A DNA stretch of 64,000 nt from Mucilaginibacter xinganensis. Its GTDB lineage: Bacteria; Bacteroidota; Bacteroidia; Sphingobacteriales; Sphingobacteriaceae. Made by a program: the position numbers and the translations under genes. Of this stretch, positions 16,873-25,660 are shown one piece after another. The notes beneath the pieces were generated by a model that had not been told where the DNA came from, did not search any database, and saw only the letters and a list, made by a program, of their open reading frames with translations. Each line of letters opens with the position of its first letter. Positions within the stretch are counted from its first letter, which is position 1. The DNA lies in NCBI RefSeq assembly GCF_002257585.1, contig NZ_CP022743.1:2852001-2916000 (forward strand). Reading direction: 5' to 3'.

Positions 16873-17775
16873 ATGAACAAACGGGTACTAGCTATTTACT
16901 ACACACAGTCGGGGCAGATGGGGGAAATCATTGACGCATTTACAGCGCCATTAACAGAAGCGGGAGTATCGGTAGAAACATCCAGGATAAAGCTGGTTGC
17001 CAATTATGATTTCCCATGGACAGGAAAACGCTTTTTTTCGGTAATGCCATCGTGTGTTTTAGGAATTCCGGAGCCCTTGGAGCCTTTAAACCTGAAAGAA
17101 GTAAAATATGACCTGGTGATTTTAGGATACCAGCCCTGGTTTTTATCACCCAGTATTCCGAGTAATTCCTTATTGCAGAGTGAAGAATTTAAGGCAGTAA
17201 TAAAGGAGACCCCGGTAATAACGATAAGTGCAGGGCGTAACATGTGGATCAACTCCTATGTTCGGGTACGGAATATGATTAAAGATTCCGGTGCCAAGTT
17301 GGTGGGCAACATCGCGTTGCTGGACAAGCATCCTAATCCTATAAGTTTTGTAACCATTTTTTATTGGATGCTGACCGGGAAAAAGGAGCGGTACCTGAAT
17401 ATTTTTCCTAAGCCGGGTGTTTCTGAACAGGACATTGCCGCAACTGCTGAGTTTGGACGAACGGTAACAGACCATCTTAAAACCAATAATTGGGAAACAC
17501 TGCAGGATGAACTCATCAAACAAAAAGCTGTTGAAATTAATTATAAGCTGATGTTTATTGAGGCAAGAGCAAAACCAATATTTAAAGTTTGGGCAATGTT
17601 TATTGCGAAACGTAAAAATAGGGACCTATGGCTTTCGGCATTTAAATATTATCTTTTTGTCGCCTTATTTTTGGGCGCGCCGGTTTTACTTACACTGGAT
17701 GCAATATTTTTAAAACCTTTTTCGTCAAAACGGATTAAACGAAATAAATTAAAATACTTACAAGTTACAAATTAA
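16873..17775 (+). CDS. darA: DarA-like dialkylresorcinol biosynthesis protein
   Basis: A 300-residue protein matching the DarA family that accompanies DarB in dialkylresorcinol and flexirubin clusters. The N-terminus is flavodoxin-like: VLAIYYTQSGQMGEI forms the phosphate loop for FMN. DarA works with the DarB ketosynthase to turn the cyclised intermediate into an aromatic resorcinol, consistent with a flavin-type oxidation. Near the C-terminus one membrane segment (YYLFVALFLGAPVLLTLDA) is followed by a basic tail (SSKRIKRNK), so the protein is probably anchored at the inner membrane. It is 10 bases ahead of darB. Confidence 0.85.
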   Translation: MNKRVLAIYYTQSGQMGEIIDAFTAPLTEAGVSVETSRIKLVANYDFPWTGKRFFSVMPSCVLGIPEPLEPLNLKEVKYDLVILGYQPWFLSPSIPSNSLLQSEEFKAVIKETPVITISAGRNMWINSYVRVRNMIKDSGAKLVGNIALLDKHPNPISFVTIFYWMLTGKKERYLNIFPKPGVSEQDIAATAEFGRTVTDHLKTNNWETLQDELIKQKAVEINYKLMFIEARAKPIFKVWAMFIAKRKNRDLWLSAFKYYLFVALFLGAPVLLTLDAIFLKPFSSKRIKRNKLKYLQVTN

Positions 17776-17785
17776 GAAACTTAAC

Positions 17786-18934
17786 ATGTCTGATACTAAA
17801 GTTTATATCAATCATACCGCAGCATTTTTTCCAAATGAGCCTGTTTCTAACGATGAAATGGAGCAATACCTGGGGTATATTGACAATAGGCCATCTAAAT
17901 CAAAAAAGATCGTACTTCGCAACAACGGGATCGTTAACAGGTATTACGCTTTAACTAAAGACCGTAAATCAACACATACCAATGCACAGATGACAGCAGA
18001 AGCGGTAAGGGCTTTGTTTGATAATGATCCGGAAAAAATGAAGGGATTAGAGTTGCTTTCGTGCGGCACTTCATCGCCCGACCAAATGATGCCAAGCCAT
18101 GGTGTAATGACACATGGGTGGATTCCTGAAATTGGAGGGGTAGAGGTGGTTTCACCGTCGGGTGTTTGCTGCGCCGGCATGCACGCGCTTAAATATGCTT
18201 ACCTGGCTATCAAATCAGGAGAGGTGAAAAAAGCTGTAGCTACAGGTTCCGAAAGATTTTCGGGCTTGCTGGTTTCTGAGGTTTTTGAGGAAGAAGCACA
18301 AAAGCTGAAAGACATGGAAGAGAACCCTTTCATTGCTTTTCAAAAGGATTTTTTACGCTGGATGTTGTCTGACGGTGCATCGGCTTTTTTATTAACCGAT
18401 AAGCCAAATGAAGAAGGGCTATCGCTTCGCATAGAGTGGATTGAGGGGGTTAGTTATGCCAATGAAATGGCTACCTGTATGTATATGGGGGGTGATAAAC
18501 AGGAAGATGGCACCTTAAAAGGCTTTATGGATTATTCGCCCGAAGAGATCATGACCAAATCAATCTTCAGTGTAAAACAGGATATTAGTTTATTAAGCGA
18601 TAATATAGTGCCGCTTGGGGGAAGAAAGATAAAAGAGATCTTTGAAAAGAAAGGGCTTGGCGTTGATGATATAGACTACTTTTTACCACATATCAGCAGC
18701 AATTTCTTTAAGAGTAAGATCTATGATATGATTGAGGAATACGGTGGCGGTATCCCGTACGAAAAATGGTTTATAAATCTTTATACGGTAGGCAACGTGG
18801 GGGCAGCATCAATTTACCTGATGATAAATGAGTTGTTTAATAGTGGGAGGTTGAAAAAAGGTGAAAAAATACTATTGCTGGTTCCGGAAAGCGCGCGTTT
18901 TTCGTATATGTATGCAATGCTTACCGTTTGCTAA
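17786..18934 (+). CDS. darB: DarB-like ketosynthase (FabH-type, cyclohexanedione/dialkylresorcinol forming)
   Basis: A 382-residue FabH-type condensing enzyme. The active site is C129 (SGVCCAGMHAL), H302 (LPHISSNFF) and N337 (TVGNVGAAS), the Cys-His-Asn triad of the KAS III branch. DarB enzymes join two acyl thioesters and cyclise the product to a 1,3-cyclohexanedione, which is aromatised to a 2,5-dialkylresorcinol. Gene order darA-darB is that of flexirubin clusters in Bacteroidota. The acyl donors would come from the FabF/FabZ/FabI-like genes of the divergent operon. Confidence 0.88.
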   Translation: MSDTKVYINHTAAFFPNEPVSNDEMEQYLGYIDNRPSKSKKIVLRNNGIVNRYYALTKDRKSTHTNAQMTAEAVRALFDNDPEKMKGLELLSCGTSSPDQMMPSHGVMTHGWIPEIGGVEVVSPSGVCCAGMHALKYAYLAIKSGEVKKAVATGSERFSGLLVSEVFEEEAQKLKDMEENPFIAFQKDFLRWMLSDGASAFLLTDKPNEEGLSLRIEWIEGVSYANEMATCMYMGGDKQEDGTLKGFMDYSPEEIMTKSIFSVKQDISLLSDNIVPLGGRKIKEIFEKKGLGVDDIDYFLPHISSNFFKSKIYDMIEEYGGGIPYEKWFINLYTVGNVGAASIYLMINELFNSGRLKKGEKILLLVPESARFSYMYAMLTVC

Positions 18935-18940
18935 TAAATA

Positions 18941-19348
18941 ATGAAGAAGGATGATGTGCCACAAGATCTTAGCTCGCTTGGTAAAATAACCAAAGAGGTA
19001 TGCTATGCAACTGACAGTAACGGTAAATATGTTACTGAGCTCAGTAGCGGCTGGGATGTTAAGATAACTGCTCTTGATACTGCCTGGGGGGATATCGAAA
19101 AACGAATAGCCTCGGCAAAGCAGCAGGTGCTGGAAAAAAAAGCAAGTCCGCTTTTATTTTTTATGGAATACAGGCTGATGGATATCGGTATTTTAGCCGG
19201 CTATACCGGTTTTTGGAAATGGCAGATCAAGCGGCACATGAAGCCTGAAGTGTTTAGCAGCTTATCAGAAAAAAAATTAGAAAAATACGCCGAGGCGTTT
19301 AACATACAGGTGAACGACCTTAAAAATATGACCGTGCATGGAGATTGA
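18941..19348 (+). CDS. Small protein of unknown function downstream of darB
   Basis: A 135-residue soluble protein without signal peptide or membrane segment. It is predicted mostly helical, with a central charged helix (DIEKRIASAKQQVLEKK) and an aromatic patch (GILAGYTGFWKWQIKRHMK). No family recognised. It starts 6 bases after darB and its stop overlaps the next start by 11 bases, so it is tightly coupled to the BtrH_N-type gene and probably works with that protein, for instance as a partner or carrier adaptor. Confidence 0.6.
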   Translation: MKKDDVPQDLSSLGKITKEVCYATDSNGKYVTELSSGWDVKITALDTAWGDIEKRIASAKQQVLEKKASPLLFFMEYRLMDIGILAGYTGFWKWQIKRHMKPEVFSSLSEKKLEKYAEAFNIQVNDLKNMTVHGD

Positions 19349-20351
19349 TTTTGAACATCGTCAGGCGGCACATTGTGAATCGGGTGTAACCACCAACTTA
19401 TTATGGAATGCATCTGGCGGTAAAATAACCGAGCCGCTTGCGTTTGGGATAGGAGCAGGCTTGTTTTTTGCCTATATCCCGTTTATAAAGGTTAATAATG
19501 GCCCTGCTATTGCTTTCCGCACTATGCCGGGGCATATATTCAGCCGTACCTGCAAATCATTAAATATACCAGTTGTAAGACAGAAATTTAGCTCGAAGGA
19601 GAAAGCCCAATTATTTTTAGATGAATGCCTCGATAAAAGGAAACCGGTTGGGTGCCAGGTAGGGGTTTATTACCTGCCTTATTTCCCGAAAGAATACCGT
19701 TTTCACTTTAATGCCCATAACCTGGTAGTTTACGGAAAAGAGGGGGACAATTATTTGGTAAGTGACCCCATAATGGAGGGTACAAACGTTTTAAGTAGTT
19801 ATGAACTTGAACGGGTGCGGTTTGCAAAAGGAGCGCTCTCGCCTAAGGGCCATATTTATTATCCGGGACAGGTTAGTGCTATTTCTGATGAGCAGATAAA
19901 GCAGGCCATTAAAAGCGGAATTAAAAAGAATGTTTTTAACATGTTGCATATTCCGGGCAGCTTTGCAGGCGTCAGCGGAATCAAAAACACCGGTAATAAG
20001 ATAAAAAAGTGGCGTGATAAGCTTGGGCTGGAAAAATCAGGACTGTACCTGGCGCAAATGGTGCGGATGCAGGAAGAAATAGGTACCGGTGGGGGCGGCT
20101 TCCGTTACATATACGGCGCTTTTTTACAGGAGTCGGATATTTACCTGCCGGGAAACCAATTGGGCGAAATTTCCGGCATATTCACTAAAGCGGGTGATAT
20201 GTGGCGTACAGCAGCCGTACATGCAGCCGGAATTTATAAAGGAAGGCTCGGCAGCCAGAACGATTTTAATATTATGGGCGATTACCTGCTTGAAATTGCT
20301 GCGGTAGAAAAAGCCGCATTTGAAACTTTAAAGAAAATAAAATGGCAGTAA
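19338..20351 (+). CDS. BtrH N-terminal domain (DUF4872-type) protein, possible acyl-ACP transferase
   Basis: A 337-residue protein resembling BtrH_N/DUF4872 proteins. The N-terminus HRQAAHCESGVTTNLLWNAS has the conserved cysteine expected for a cysteine-peptidase-like fold, followed by HFNAHNLVVYG with a candidate histidine and VSDPI with a candidate aspartate. In butirosin synthesis BtrH moves an acyl group from an ACP to an amine acceptor. In this operon, beside DarA, DarB, an ACP and an exporter, a fitting task is moving the aryl polyene acid from its ACP to the resorcinol hydroxyl. That task is inference. The stop overlaps the ABC ATPase start by 10 bases. Confidence 0.7.
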   Translation: MEIDFEHRQAAHCESGVTTNLLWNASGGKITEPLAFGIGAGLFFAYIPFIKVNNGPAIAFRTMPGHIFSRTCKSLNIPVVRQKFSSKEKAQLFLDECLDKRKPVGCQVGVYYLPYFPKEYRFHFNAHNLVVYGKEGDNYLVSDPIMEGTNVLSSYELERVRFAKGALSPKGHIYYPGQVSAISDEQIKQAIKSGIKKNVFNMLHIPGSFAGVSGIKNTGNKIKKWRDKLGLEKSGLYLAQMVRMQEEIGTGGGGFRYIYGAFLQESDIYLPGNQLGEISGIFTKAGDMWRTAAVHAAGIYKGRLGSQNDFNIMGDYLLEIAAVEKAAFETLKKIKWQ

Positions 20352-21097
20352 CACTACCGTTGGCCCTGGACGTGGAGCACATGGGGTTCAGGTATCCCGG
20401 AAACTCCGAAGTATCGTTTTCAAATCTCAATTTAAAAATAACCAAAGGTGAACGCTTTGGCTTATTCGGGCCAAATGGTGCAGGAAAAACTACTTTGATA
20501 AGTTTGATGACAGGATTGCTTACCGCAGATGAAGGACATATTAAACTTTTAGGGCACGAGGTAGGCAAACAAAATAGTGAGGTGAATAAATTGTTTGGGT
20601 TTGTTCCGCAGGACTTTTCTTTTTACCAGGAGCTGAGTCCTGTTGAAAACCTTGAGTTTTTTGGCGCCTGGAGCGGGCTGGACAAACCGACAATTAAGCA
20701 GAGAACAGATGAGCTTTTAACCATTTTGGGGTTGGATGATGTGCGCAATAAACAAGTGGAGAGATTTTCGGGAGGGATGAAACGCCGCGTAAATCTTGCT
20801 ATAGGCGTTATTCATAAACCACAAGTAATATTTTTAGATGAACCCACCGTAGGCGTTGATGTACAAACCCGCCATGCTATAATTGATTACCTGATGGAAT
20901 TAAATAAGAGTGGTACCACGCTGGTTTATACATCGCACCAGTTAAGCGAAGCAGAGGGGCTATGCGAACAGGTAGCATTGATTGATGGCGGGAAAATAAT
21001 TGCACAGGACAACCTGGATAAATTATTAAAAGACCATAAACAGGAAAGCCTGGAAACAATGTTTTTGAACTTAACAGGAAAGGATATCAGGAACTGA
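20342..21097 (+). CDS. ABC transporter ATP-binding protein (ABC-2 type exporter)
   Basis: A 251-residue ATPase with Walker A GPNGAGKTT, signature FSGGMKRR, Walker B VIFLDEPTVGVD and H-loop YTSHQ. It pairs with the permease gene that overlaps its stop by one base. Family members of this type drive export of lipids, polysaccharides or natural products. Its position between the BtrH_N-type gene and an ACP suggests export or flipping of the finished pigment or a precursor. Confidence 0.92.
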   Translation: MAVTLPLALDVEHMGFRYPGNSEVSFSNLNLKITKGERFGLFGPNGAGKTTLISLMTGLLTADEGHIKLLGHEVGKQNSEVNKLFGFVPQDFSFYQELSPVENLEFFGAWSGLDKPTIKQRTDELLTILGLDDVRNKQVERFSGGMKRRVNLAIGVIHKPQVIFLDEPTVGVDVQTRHAIIDYLMELNKSGTTLVYTSHQLSEAEGLCEQVALIDGGKIIAQDNLDKLLKDHKQESLETMFLNLTGKDIRN

Positions 21098-22374
21098 TGT
21101 TTAAACTAAAAGCCACTATATTAAAAGATCTGAGGATCCTGCGGCGCGACAAAGTGGGTATGTCGCTGATGTTTGTTATGCCAATAATGCTCGTAATTAT
21201 TGTTACCAGTATTCAAAACAGCACATTTCAGTTAGTTAATAAAAACAGGTTGTCCATTGTTATTAATAACAACGACACCGGGCAGGCAAGTAAGCAACTG
21301 ATAACGGCTATTAACAAAATAGGGTTATTTAAAGTTTCACAGGTATCAGGCGACCAAAGTGAAAAGCTAATGACGGAGGTGATGCATCAAAAAGATGCCG
21401 TACTGGGGGTAATTATACCGGGCAATTTTTCAGTAAAAGTTGCGGCAAAATCAAAAAGTGTGGCAGGTAAAGCTTTAACCAGCTTTGGCTTGCAGGGCGA
21501 CACCGCAAAGAACGTTGGCGATGTTGACCCGCTTACTATTTACTACAACCCCATTTTACAGGAATCTATAAGATTCTCTGTGCAGGGTGCTATCCGAAGT
21601 GCTTTGCAGCTGGTGGAAAGCCGTGAAACTTTACGGAGCCTCTATTTTTCAATTAATGAAAAACCGCTGCCTCAGAGCCTCGAAAACGAGATGCTAAGCA
21701 ATAAAACAGCTATCAATGAGATTCCGGTAAGTAAAGATGGTACCCGCAGCACACCCAACGCAACCCAACACAATGTACCGGCATGGACAATTTTTGCTAT
21801 GTTTTTTATTATCATGTCGTTAGGCGGGAGCGTGGTGAGGGAAAAAGTAAGCGGTAGTTTTATCCGACTTAAAACACTGCCTACCAATTATTTAGTGGGT
21901 TTACTTTCCAAGCAGATTACCTACCTGGTGGTTACCATGCTGCAGGCTGCGGTTATATTTTCAATCGGGATCTGGTTATTCCCATTTTTTGGTTTGCCGG
22001 CGCTTAATTTACCTGCTGACATCCTGGCCGTTGTTATTGTTACGATAGTTTGTGGCTGGTGTGCGGTTAGCTATGCTATTTGTGTAGGCGTATTTGCCAA
22101 CACGCAGGAGCAGGCAAATGGTTTTGGGGCGGTATCTATAGTTATACTTGCCAGCATTGGCGGCTTAATGGTGCCAAGCTTTGCTATGCAGGGATTTTTT
22201 AAATCGGCGGCTGATATCTCGCCCATGCATTGGTGCCTGCAAGCTTATTACACGCTATTTCTTGAGGGAGGAAAGCTCAAAGATGTTGTAAACAATATTA
22301 TCCCTTTATTTATTATTACGCTATTACTACAAGCAGTAACCTTTATTGCTTTAAAACGAAAGAATTTAATATAA
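21097..22374 (+). CDS. ABC-2 type transporter permease
   Basis: A 425-residue membrane protein. One N-terminal membrane helix (residues about 20-42) is followed by a large extracytoplasmic domain (about 43-225) and then five or six membrane helices, starting PAWTIFAMFFIIMSLGGSVV. This is the layout of ABC-2 / DrrB-like exporters with an external domain. It partners with the ATPase encoded immediately upstream and is followed 8 bases later by an ACP gene, an unusual place for an ACP that ties transport to the pigment pathway. Confidence 0.9.
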   Translation: MFKLKATILKDLRILRRDKVGMSLMFVMPIMLVIIVTSIQNSTFQLVNKNRLSIVINNNDTGQASKQLITAINKIGLFKVSQVSGDQSEKLMTEVMHQKDAVLGVIIPGNFSVKVAAKSKSVAGKALTSFGLQGDTAKNVGDVDPLTIYYNPILQESIRFSVQGAIRSALQLVESRETLRSLYFSINEKPLPQSLENEMLSNKTAINEIPVSKDGTRSTPNATQHNVPAWTIFAMFFIIMSLGGSVVREKVSGSFIRLKTLPTNYLVGLLSKQITYLVVTMLQAAVIFSIGIWLFPFFGLPALNLPADILAVVIVTIVCGWCAVSYAICVGVFANTQEQANGFGAVSIVILASIGGLMVPSFAMQGFFKSAADISPMHWCLQAYYTLFLEGGKLKDVVNNIIPLFIITLLLQAVTFIALKRKNLI

Positions 22375-22382
22375 TTGTCCTA

Positions 22383-22646
22383 ATGGAAACCACGGAACTA
22401 AAAGAACAACTAAAACGCCAGATTATACAATTTTTAAACCTTACCGATCTTACCCCGGTTGATATAAAGGACGATGAACCTTTATTCGGCGATGGTTTGG
22501 GTTTGGATTCTATCGATTCACTTGAGTTGATCGTGTTGATGAAGAAAGAGTATGGGATTGATATAAGAGACCCCAGAGAAGGGCGGAAAGTGCTGGTGGA
22601 TGTTGCAACAATGGCTGATTATATACAAGAGCATAGTAAGAAATAA
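22383..22646 (+). CDS. Acyl carrier protein (middle operon)
   Basis: An 87-residue ACP with canonical phosphopantetheine site S43 in GLGLDSIDSLELIVLM. Acidic, four-helix type. It is the last gene of the DarA/DarB operon. Since the left operon has its own ACP, this one may carry the aryl polyene chain or present it to the BtrH_N-type protein. Confidence 0.9.
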   Translation: METTELKEQLKRQIIQFLNLTDLTPVDIKDDEPLFGDGLGLDSIDSLELIVLMKKEYGIDIRDPREGRKVLVDVATMADYIQEHSKK

Positions 22647-23003
22647 TTTTTTTCTCATGTACCTGCGTATGCCGCTGCGCCGCGCTGTTGTATAATTATT
22701 TAAGTAACGTGAGTTCGACATAAGCAAAAGGAGTCTTAACATCTAAACCTCGATATAACCGTGTGCAGACGTAGTTTTAGATGAGGCAAGTTGTGTATTC
22801 ACCTTGTATAGCGCGTTCCATTTTTGCATACGGAACACCCGGAACGCAGTGAAACATGCTGATTATCAGTTTGTTTGCTTTTTATCAAGGAGTAAAAATA
22901 TGTAAGTAACTGATAGTGAATATGTTTCATCAATATTTATACCGAATTCAGTTAAATACCAAACGGAGCATTGGTGTTTTGGATAATTTTTAGCTTACAG
23001 GGA
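22647..23003. other. 357-bp spacer between convergent pigment operons
   Basis: Holds the 3' ends of the middle and right operons. Besides the dispersed repeat at 22813-22869 there is a weak inverted repeat, CATCTAAA at 22740-22747 and TTTAGATG at 22776-22783. A T-run (TTTTTTT) lies directly after the ACP stop without a convincing hairpin before it. No gene seen. Confidence 0.4.
22813..22869 (-). repeat. Dispersed 57-bp repeat, copy A
   Basis: Read on the minus strand it begins with the palindromic CTGATAATCAGC and contains TGTTTCACT, two GTTCC boxes and a final TGGAACGC. About 48 of 57 positions match the copy at 59567-59622. GCGTTCC and GGAACGC inside this copy can pair as a 7-bp stem. Confidence 0.65.
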
Positions 23004-23384
23004 TCAGGTATTGTTAATGGCAACAGCTGTAGCGGCGCATTTGAAATATACAATATCAACGTTACTTATTTTTCCTGTAAAACTGATGCCATCCTCAATT
23101 GATTTATATGAAATTTCCAATTGCACCGAAGTGGTTTTTAAAGGATCAATCATGGCAATAAACTTCAGGTTTGCTGCTTTTTTTATTTGAAGCGACTGGC
23201 CGAATGCACTTTCCAGCACCTCTTTAACAATTTGAAGCATACAGGCACCAGGCACCACCGGCTGGCCCGGGAAGTGGCCTTTAAATATAGAGCTGGTTGC
23301 GTTGATGAAAAGGCTTGCTTTAATTAAAGCATCGGAATAATCCAATTTGTCAATCCTAAAGATCTCATCATTTACAGTTTCCAT
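23004..23384 (-). CDS. Hotdog-fold 3-hydroxyacyl-ACP dehydratase-like protein
   Basis: A 126-residue single hotdog domain with the central motif GHFPGQPVVPGACMLQIVKE, keeping the catalytic histidine and the G-x-P-x-x-P-G pattern of FabA/FabZ. Short for FabZ (about 145), as seen in dehydratases of aryl polyene clusters. Last gene of the right operon, 9 bases after the degenerate ketosynthase. It probably removes water in each polyene extension cycle. Confidence 0.8.
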   Translation of the reverse strand: METVNDEIFRIDKLDYSDALIKASLFINATSSIFKGHFPGQPVVPGACMLQIVKEVLESAFGQSLQIKKAANLKFIAMIDPLKTTSVQLEISYKSIEDGISFTGKISNVDIVYFKCAATAVAINNT

Positions 23385-23393
23385 CGCGAAGAT

Positions 23394-24458
23394 TTAAATA
23401 GCCGATACCAGCATTAATGAATGATATTTATTCTGGTAATGATTATGGATCAGTATTTTTTTAGGAACCGGTACAGTTAAGCTGTTTTCTAAAACCGCTT
23501 CCGGTACAACTCCATTTTTTATAATGTTTGCAGCCAGCCACAAAGCAAAAGATGATGCCACAGTGTACTCTCCGCAAAGGTGTTTAAAATTTGCTATAGC
23601 CTTGTTTTTGAATACGGACTTACTCAGATCTTTGAATATCTTATCATTTAATATGTCGCCGTTTTTGCCGGTGATCACCAAATCAATTTCATCTACAGAA
23701 ACGGAATTGCTTTCTAAAAAAGCAGCGATTCGTTTTTCTATATCGGCAGTATCTTTTGGCTTATAAAAAGTATTAAGGGCCGTTAATTCAGCCAGGCTAC
23801 CGGGTGAAGGTCTGTGAGTTAGAAGGAAAAATGCTGCGCCTTCTCCGCCTATAGTTCCTTTTGCTTCTGTTTTAAAAAGCGAACGATTGGAAACAGGCTG
23901 ACGCCGGTATAAACCAAGGCGGGTTAAAACAATAAAGCTGGTATCAACCATTTCTTCGGTGCCGCCAACCAGTATATTATCGGCTTCCTGCTCTTGCAGC
24001 AGCATTACGGCGTCAAATAACGCGCTCTCGAAAGATATGCCTTTATGTACAAAGGTATTGTTATAAGCATGGCATTTCAGCATCAATGCAATTTGTGCTG
24101 CAACAGTATTGTGTGTAGATTGAATGAACGCGGTTGGGGGAAGCAGTTCTTCATTCTGCTCCACTATCCGTGTTAAAAAGGTAACAGTATCTTCCATACA
24201 GCCAAATGCGGTACCGGTAATAATTGCGCCGGGCATTTCTGTATCACCATTTTTTAAGCATTTTTTTGCAGCTGCAACTCCCATTTTTATTACGCGGCTC
24301 ATCCTGCGGATTTGCTTCGGATCAATAAACTCTTTATAATCCGGTTCCACCGGCTTTAACCGGGTGGTAGTGTATTCGATAACATCCGATAACAAATCAG
24401 TGCTGTCGAAGGTTTTTTGCGCAGATATACAGGCTGATGAGCGGATATATACTTTCAT
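23394..24458 (-). CDS. Degenerate beta-ketoacyl synthase, chain-length-factor-like
   Basis: A 354-residue ketosynthase-fold protein without the catalytic triad. At the nucleophile position the sequence is VHKGISFESAL, with G140 where Cys is expected, and the HGTGT block is replaced by ITGKNGD. Flanking regions (GAIITGTAFGCMEDT, ILVGGTEEMVD) keep the fold. Aryl polyene synthases work as heterodimers of an active ketosynthase and such an inactive partner that sets chain length. Its probable partner is the gene immediately upstream (24460-25659), one base away. Absence of the residues is seen; the pairing is inference. Confidence 0.8.
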   Translation of the reverse strand: MKVYIRSSACISAQKTFDSTDLLSDVIEYTTTRLKPVEPDYKEFIDPKQIRRMSRVIKMGVAAAKKCLKNGDTEMPGAIITGTAFGCMEDTVTFLTRIVEQNEELLPPTAFIQSTHNTVAAQIALMLKCHAYNNTFVHKGISFESALFDAVMLLQEQEADNILVGGTEEMVDTSFIVLTRLGLYRRQPVSNRSLFKTEAKGTIGGEGAAFFLLTHRPSPGSLAELTALNTFYKPKDTADIEKRIAAFLESNSVSVDEIDLVITGKNGDILNDKIFKDLSKSVFKNKAIANFKHLCGEYTVASSFALWLAANIIKNGVVPEAVLENSLTVPVPKKILIHNHYQNKYHSLMLVSAI

Positions 24459-24459
24459 A

Positions 24460-25659
24460 TCAGATCTTCGAAAATATTAAAGATGTACAATTGCCACCGA
24501 AGCCAAACGAATTTGACATTACGTGTTTGATGTCCCGGTCCTTTTGGAATTTCTTTTCGGGTTCAAATGGAAAGCCGCTCATGCGGGTTTCAAACCTGAG
24601 ATTCGGATAAATAAGGCCATGTTTAATAGCCAGGGCCGAAAATACAGCTTCTATACCGCCGCTGGCACCCAGGGTATGGCCGGTAAATGATTTGGTTGAA
24701 CTCATTGGCGGGTATTCCGGATCAAATAGTCTTTTTACTGCTGTTCCTTCCGCGCTGTCGTTATTAGGCGTACCTGTTCCGTGCAGGTTGATATAATCGA
24801 TATCCGACGGCTGTAATCCACTTTTTTCCAGCGCTTTTTTCATGGCCAGGTAAGAGCCTGTTCCATCAGGCGAGGACGCTGTTTGATGATAAGCGTCATT
24901 GCTGTTATTATAGCCACTCAGGGTACAATACGCGGGTTTAGTTAATGTTTTTCCTACCTTTTCTGACACCAATACCAAATAGCCTGCGCCTTCGCCAAGG
25001 TTTAATCCTTCGCGATGCTCATCAAATGGTTTGCAAAATTCATCGTCGAGAATCATCAGTGTATTAAATCCATTAAGCGTAAATTTTGTAATAGCATCGG
25101 CTCCGCCGGCTACCACTACATCCACCACATCATTTCTGATGAGCCTTGCGCCATAGAAAATAGCATTTGCAGATGAAGAACAGGCTGTGCTAATGGTAGT
25201 CATGAAATCGGTTATACCCAACTGATCGGCCACTATTTCTGTCATGCTGCCGCACTCGTGATCAAATACATTTTTTAACTTACCTTTTGTATTATCAGCC
25301 AGGAACTTCACAAAAAAGTCCTCGCTTCTGTCCATTCCACCAACTGTGTTTGCAGAAACAAACCCAACCCTTAATTTATCAAGCCCGGGAATCGCAGCAT
25401 CAGCGATGGCCTCTTTTGCAGCCACCAGGCTTAATAACGCTGTGCGGCCATTGTGAGTTGCTAACCCGGTTTGGGCTATCAGTTCGTCGTCTGTCAATTT
25501 TACCTCGGCCACAGGGCGTGTATGCTGGTGTATGGTATCAAACAAAGTGATCTCAGCCATGCCAGCTTCTCCGCGTTCAAATGACGCAAGGTGTTCAGTA
25601 ACATTATTTCCAATCGCTGAAATTACGCCCACACCTGCAATAAAAACTGATTGATCCAT
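24460..25659 (-). CDS. Beta-ketoacyl-ACP synthase, FabF-like, active (right operon)
   Basis: A 399-residue condensing enzyme with a full triad: C160 (ISTACSSSANAI), H293 (LHGTGTPNND) and H328 (TKSFTGHTLGASG). It sits one base from the chain-length-factor-like gene. It is the most likely catalytic subunit extending the aryl polyene from a 4-coumaroyl starter. Upstream and downstream neighbours are degenerate ketosynthases. Confidence 0.92.
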   Translation of the reverse strand: MDQSVFIAGVGVISAIGNNVTEHLASFERGEAGMAEITLFDTIHQHTRPVAEVKLTDDELIAQTGLATHNGRTALLSLVAAKEAIADAAIPGLDKLRVGFVSANTVGGMDRSEDFFVKFLADNTKGKLKNVFDHECGSMTEIVADQLGITDFMTTISTACSSSANAIFYGARLIRNDVVDVVVAGGADAITKFTLNGFNTLMILDDEFCKPFDEHREGLNLGEGAGYLVLVSEKVGKTLTKPAYCTLSGYNNSNDAYHQTASSPDGTGSYLAMKKALEKSGLQPSDIDYINLHGTGTPNNDSAEGTAVKRLFDPEYPPMSSTKSFTGHTLGASGGIEAVFSALAIKHGLIYPNLRFETRMSGFPFEPEKKFQKDRDIKHVMSNSFGFGGNCTSLIFSKI

Positions 25660-25660
25660 A

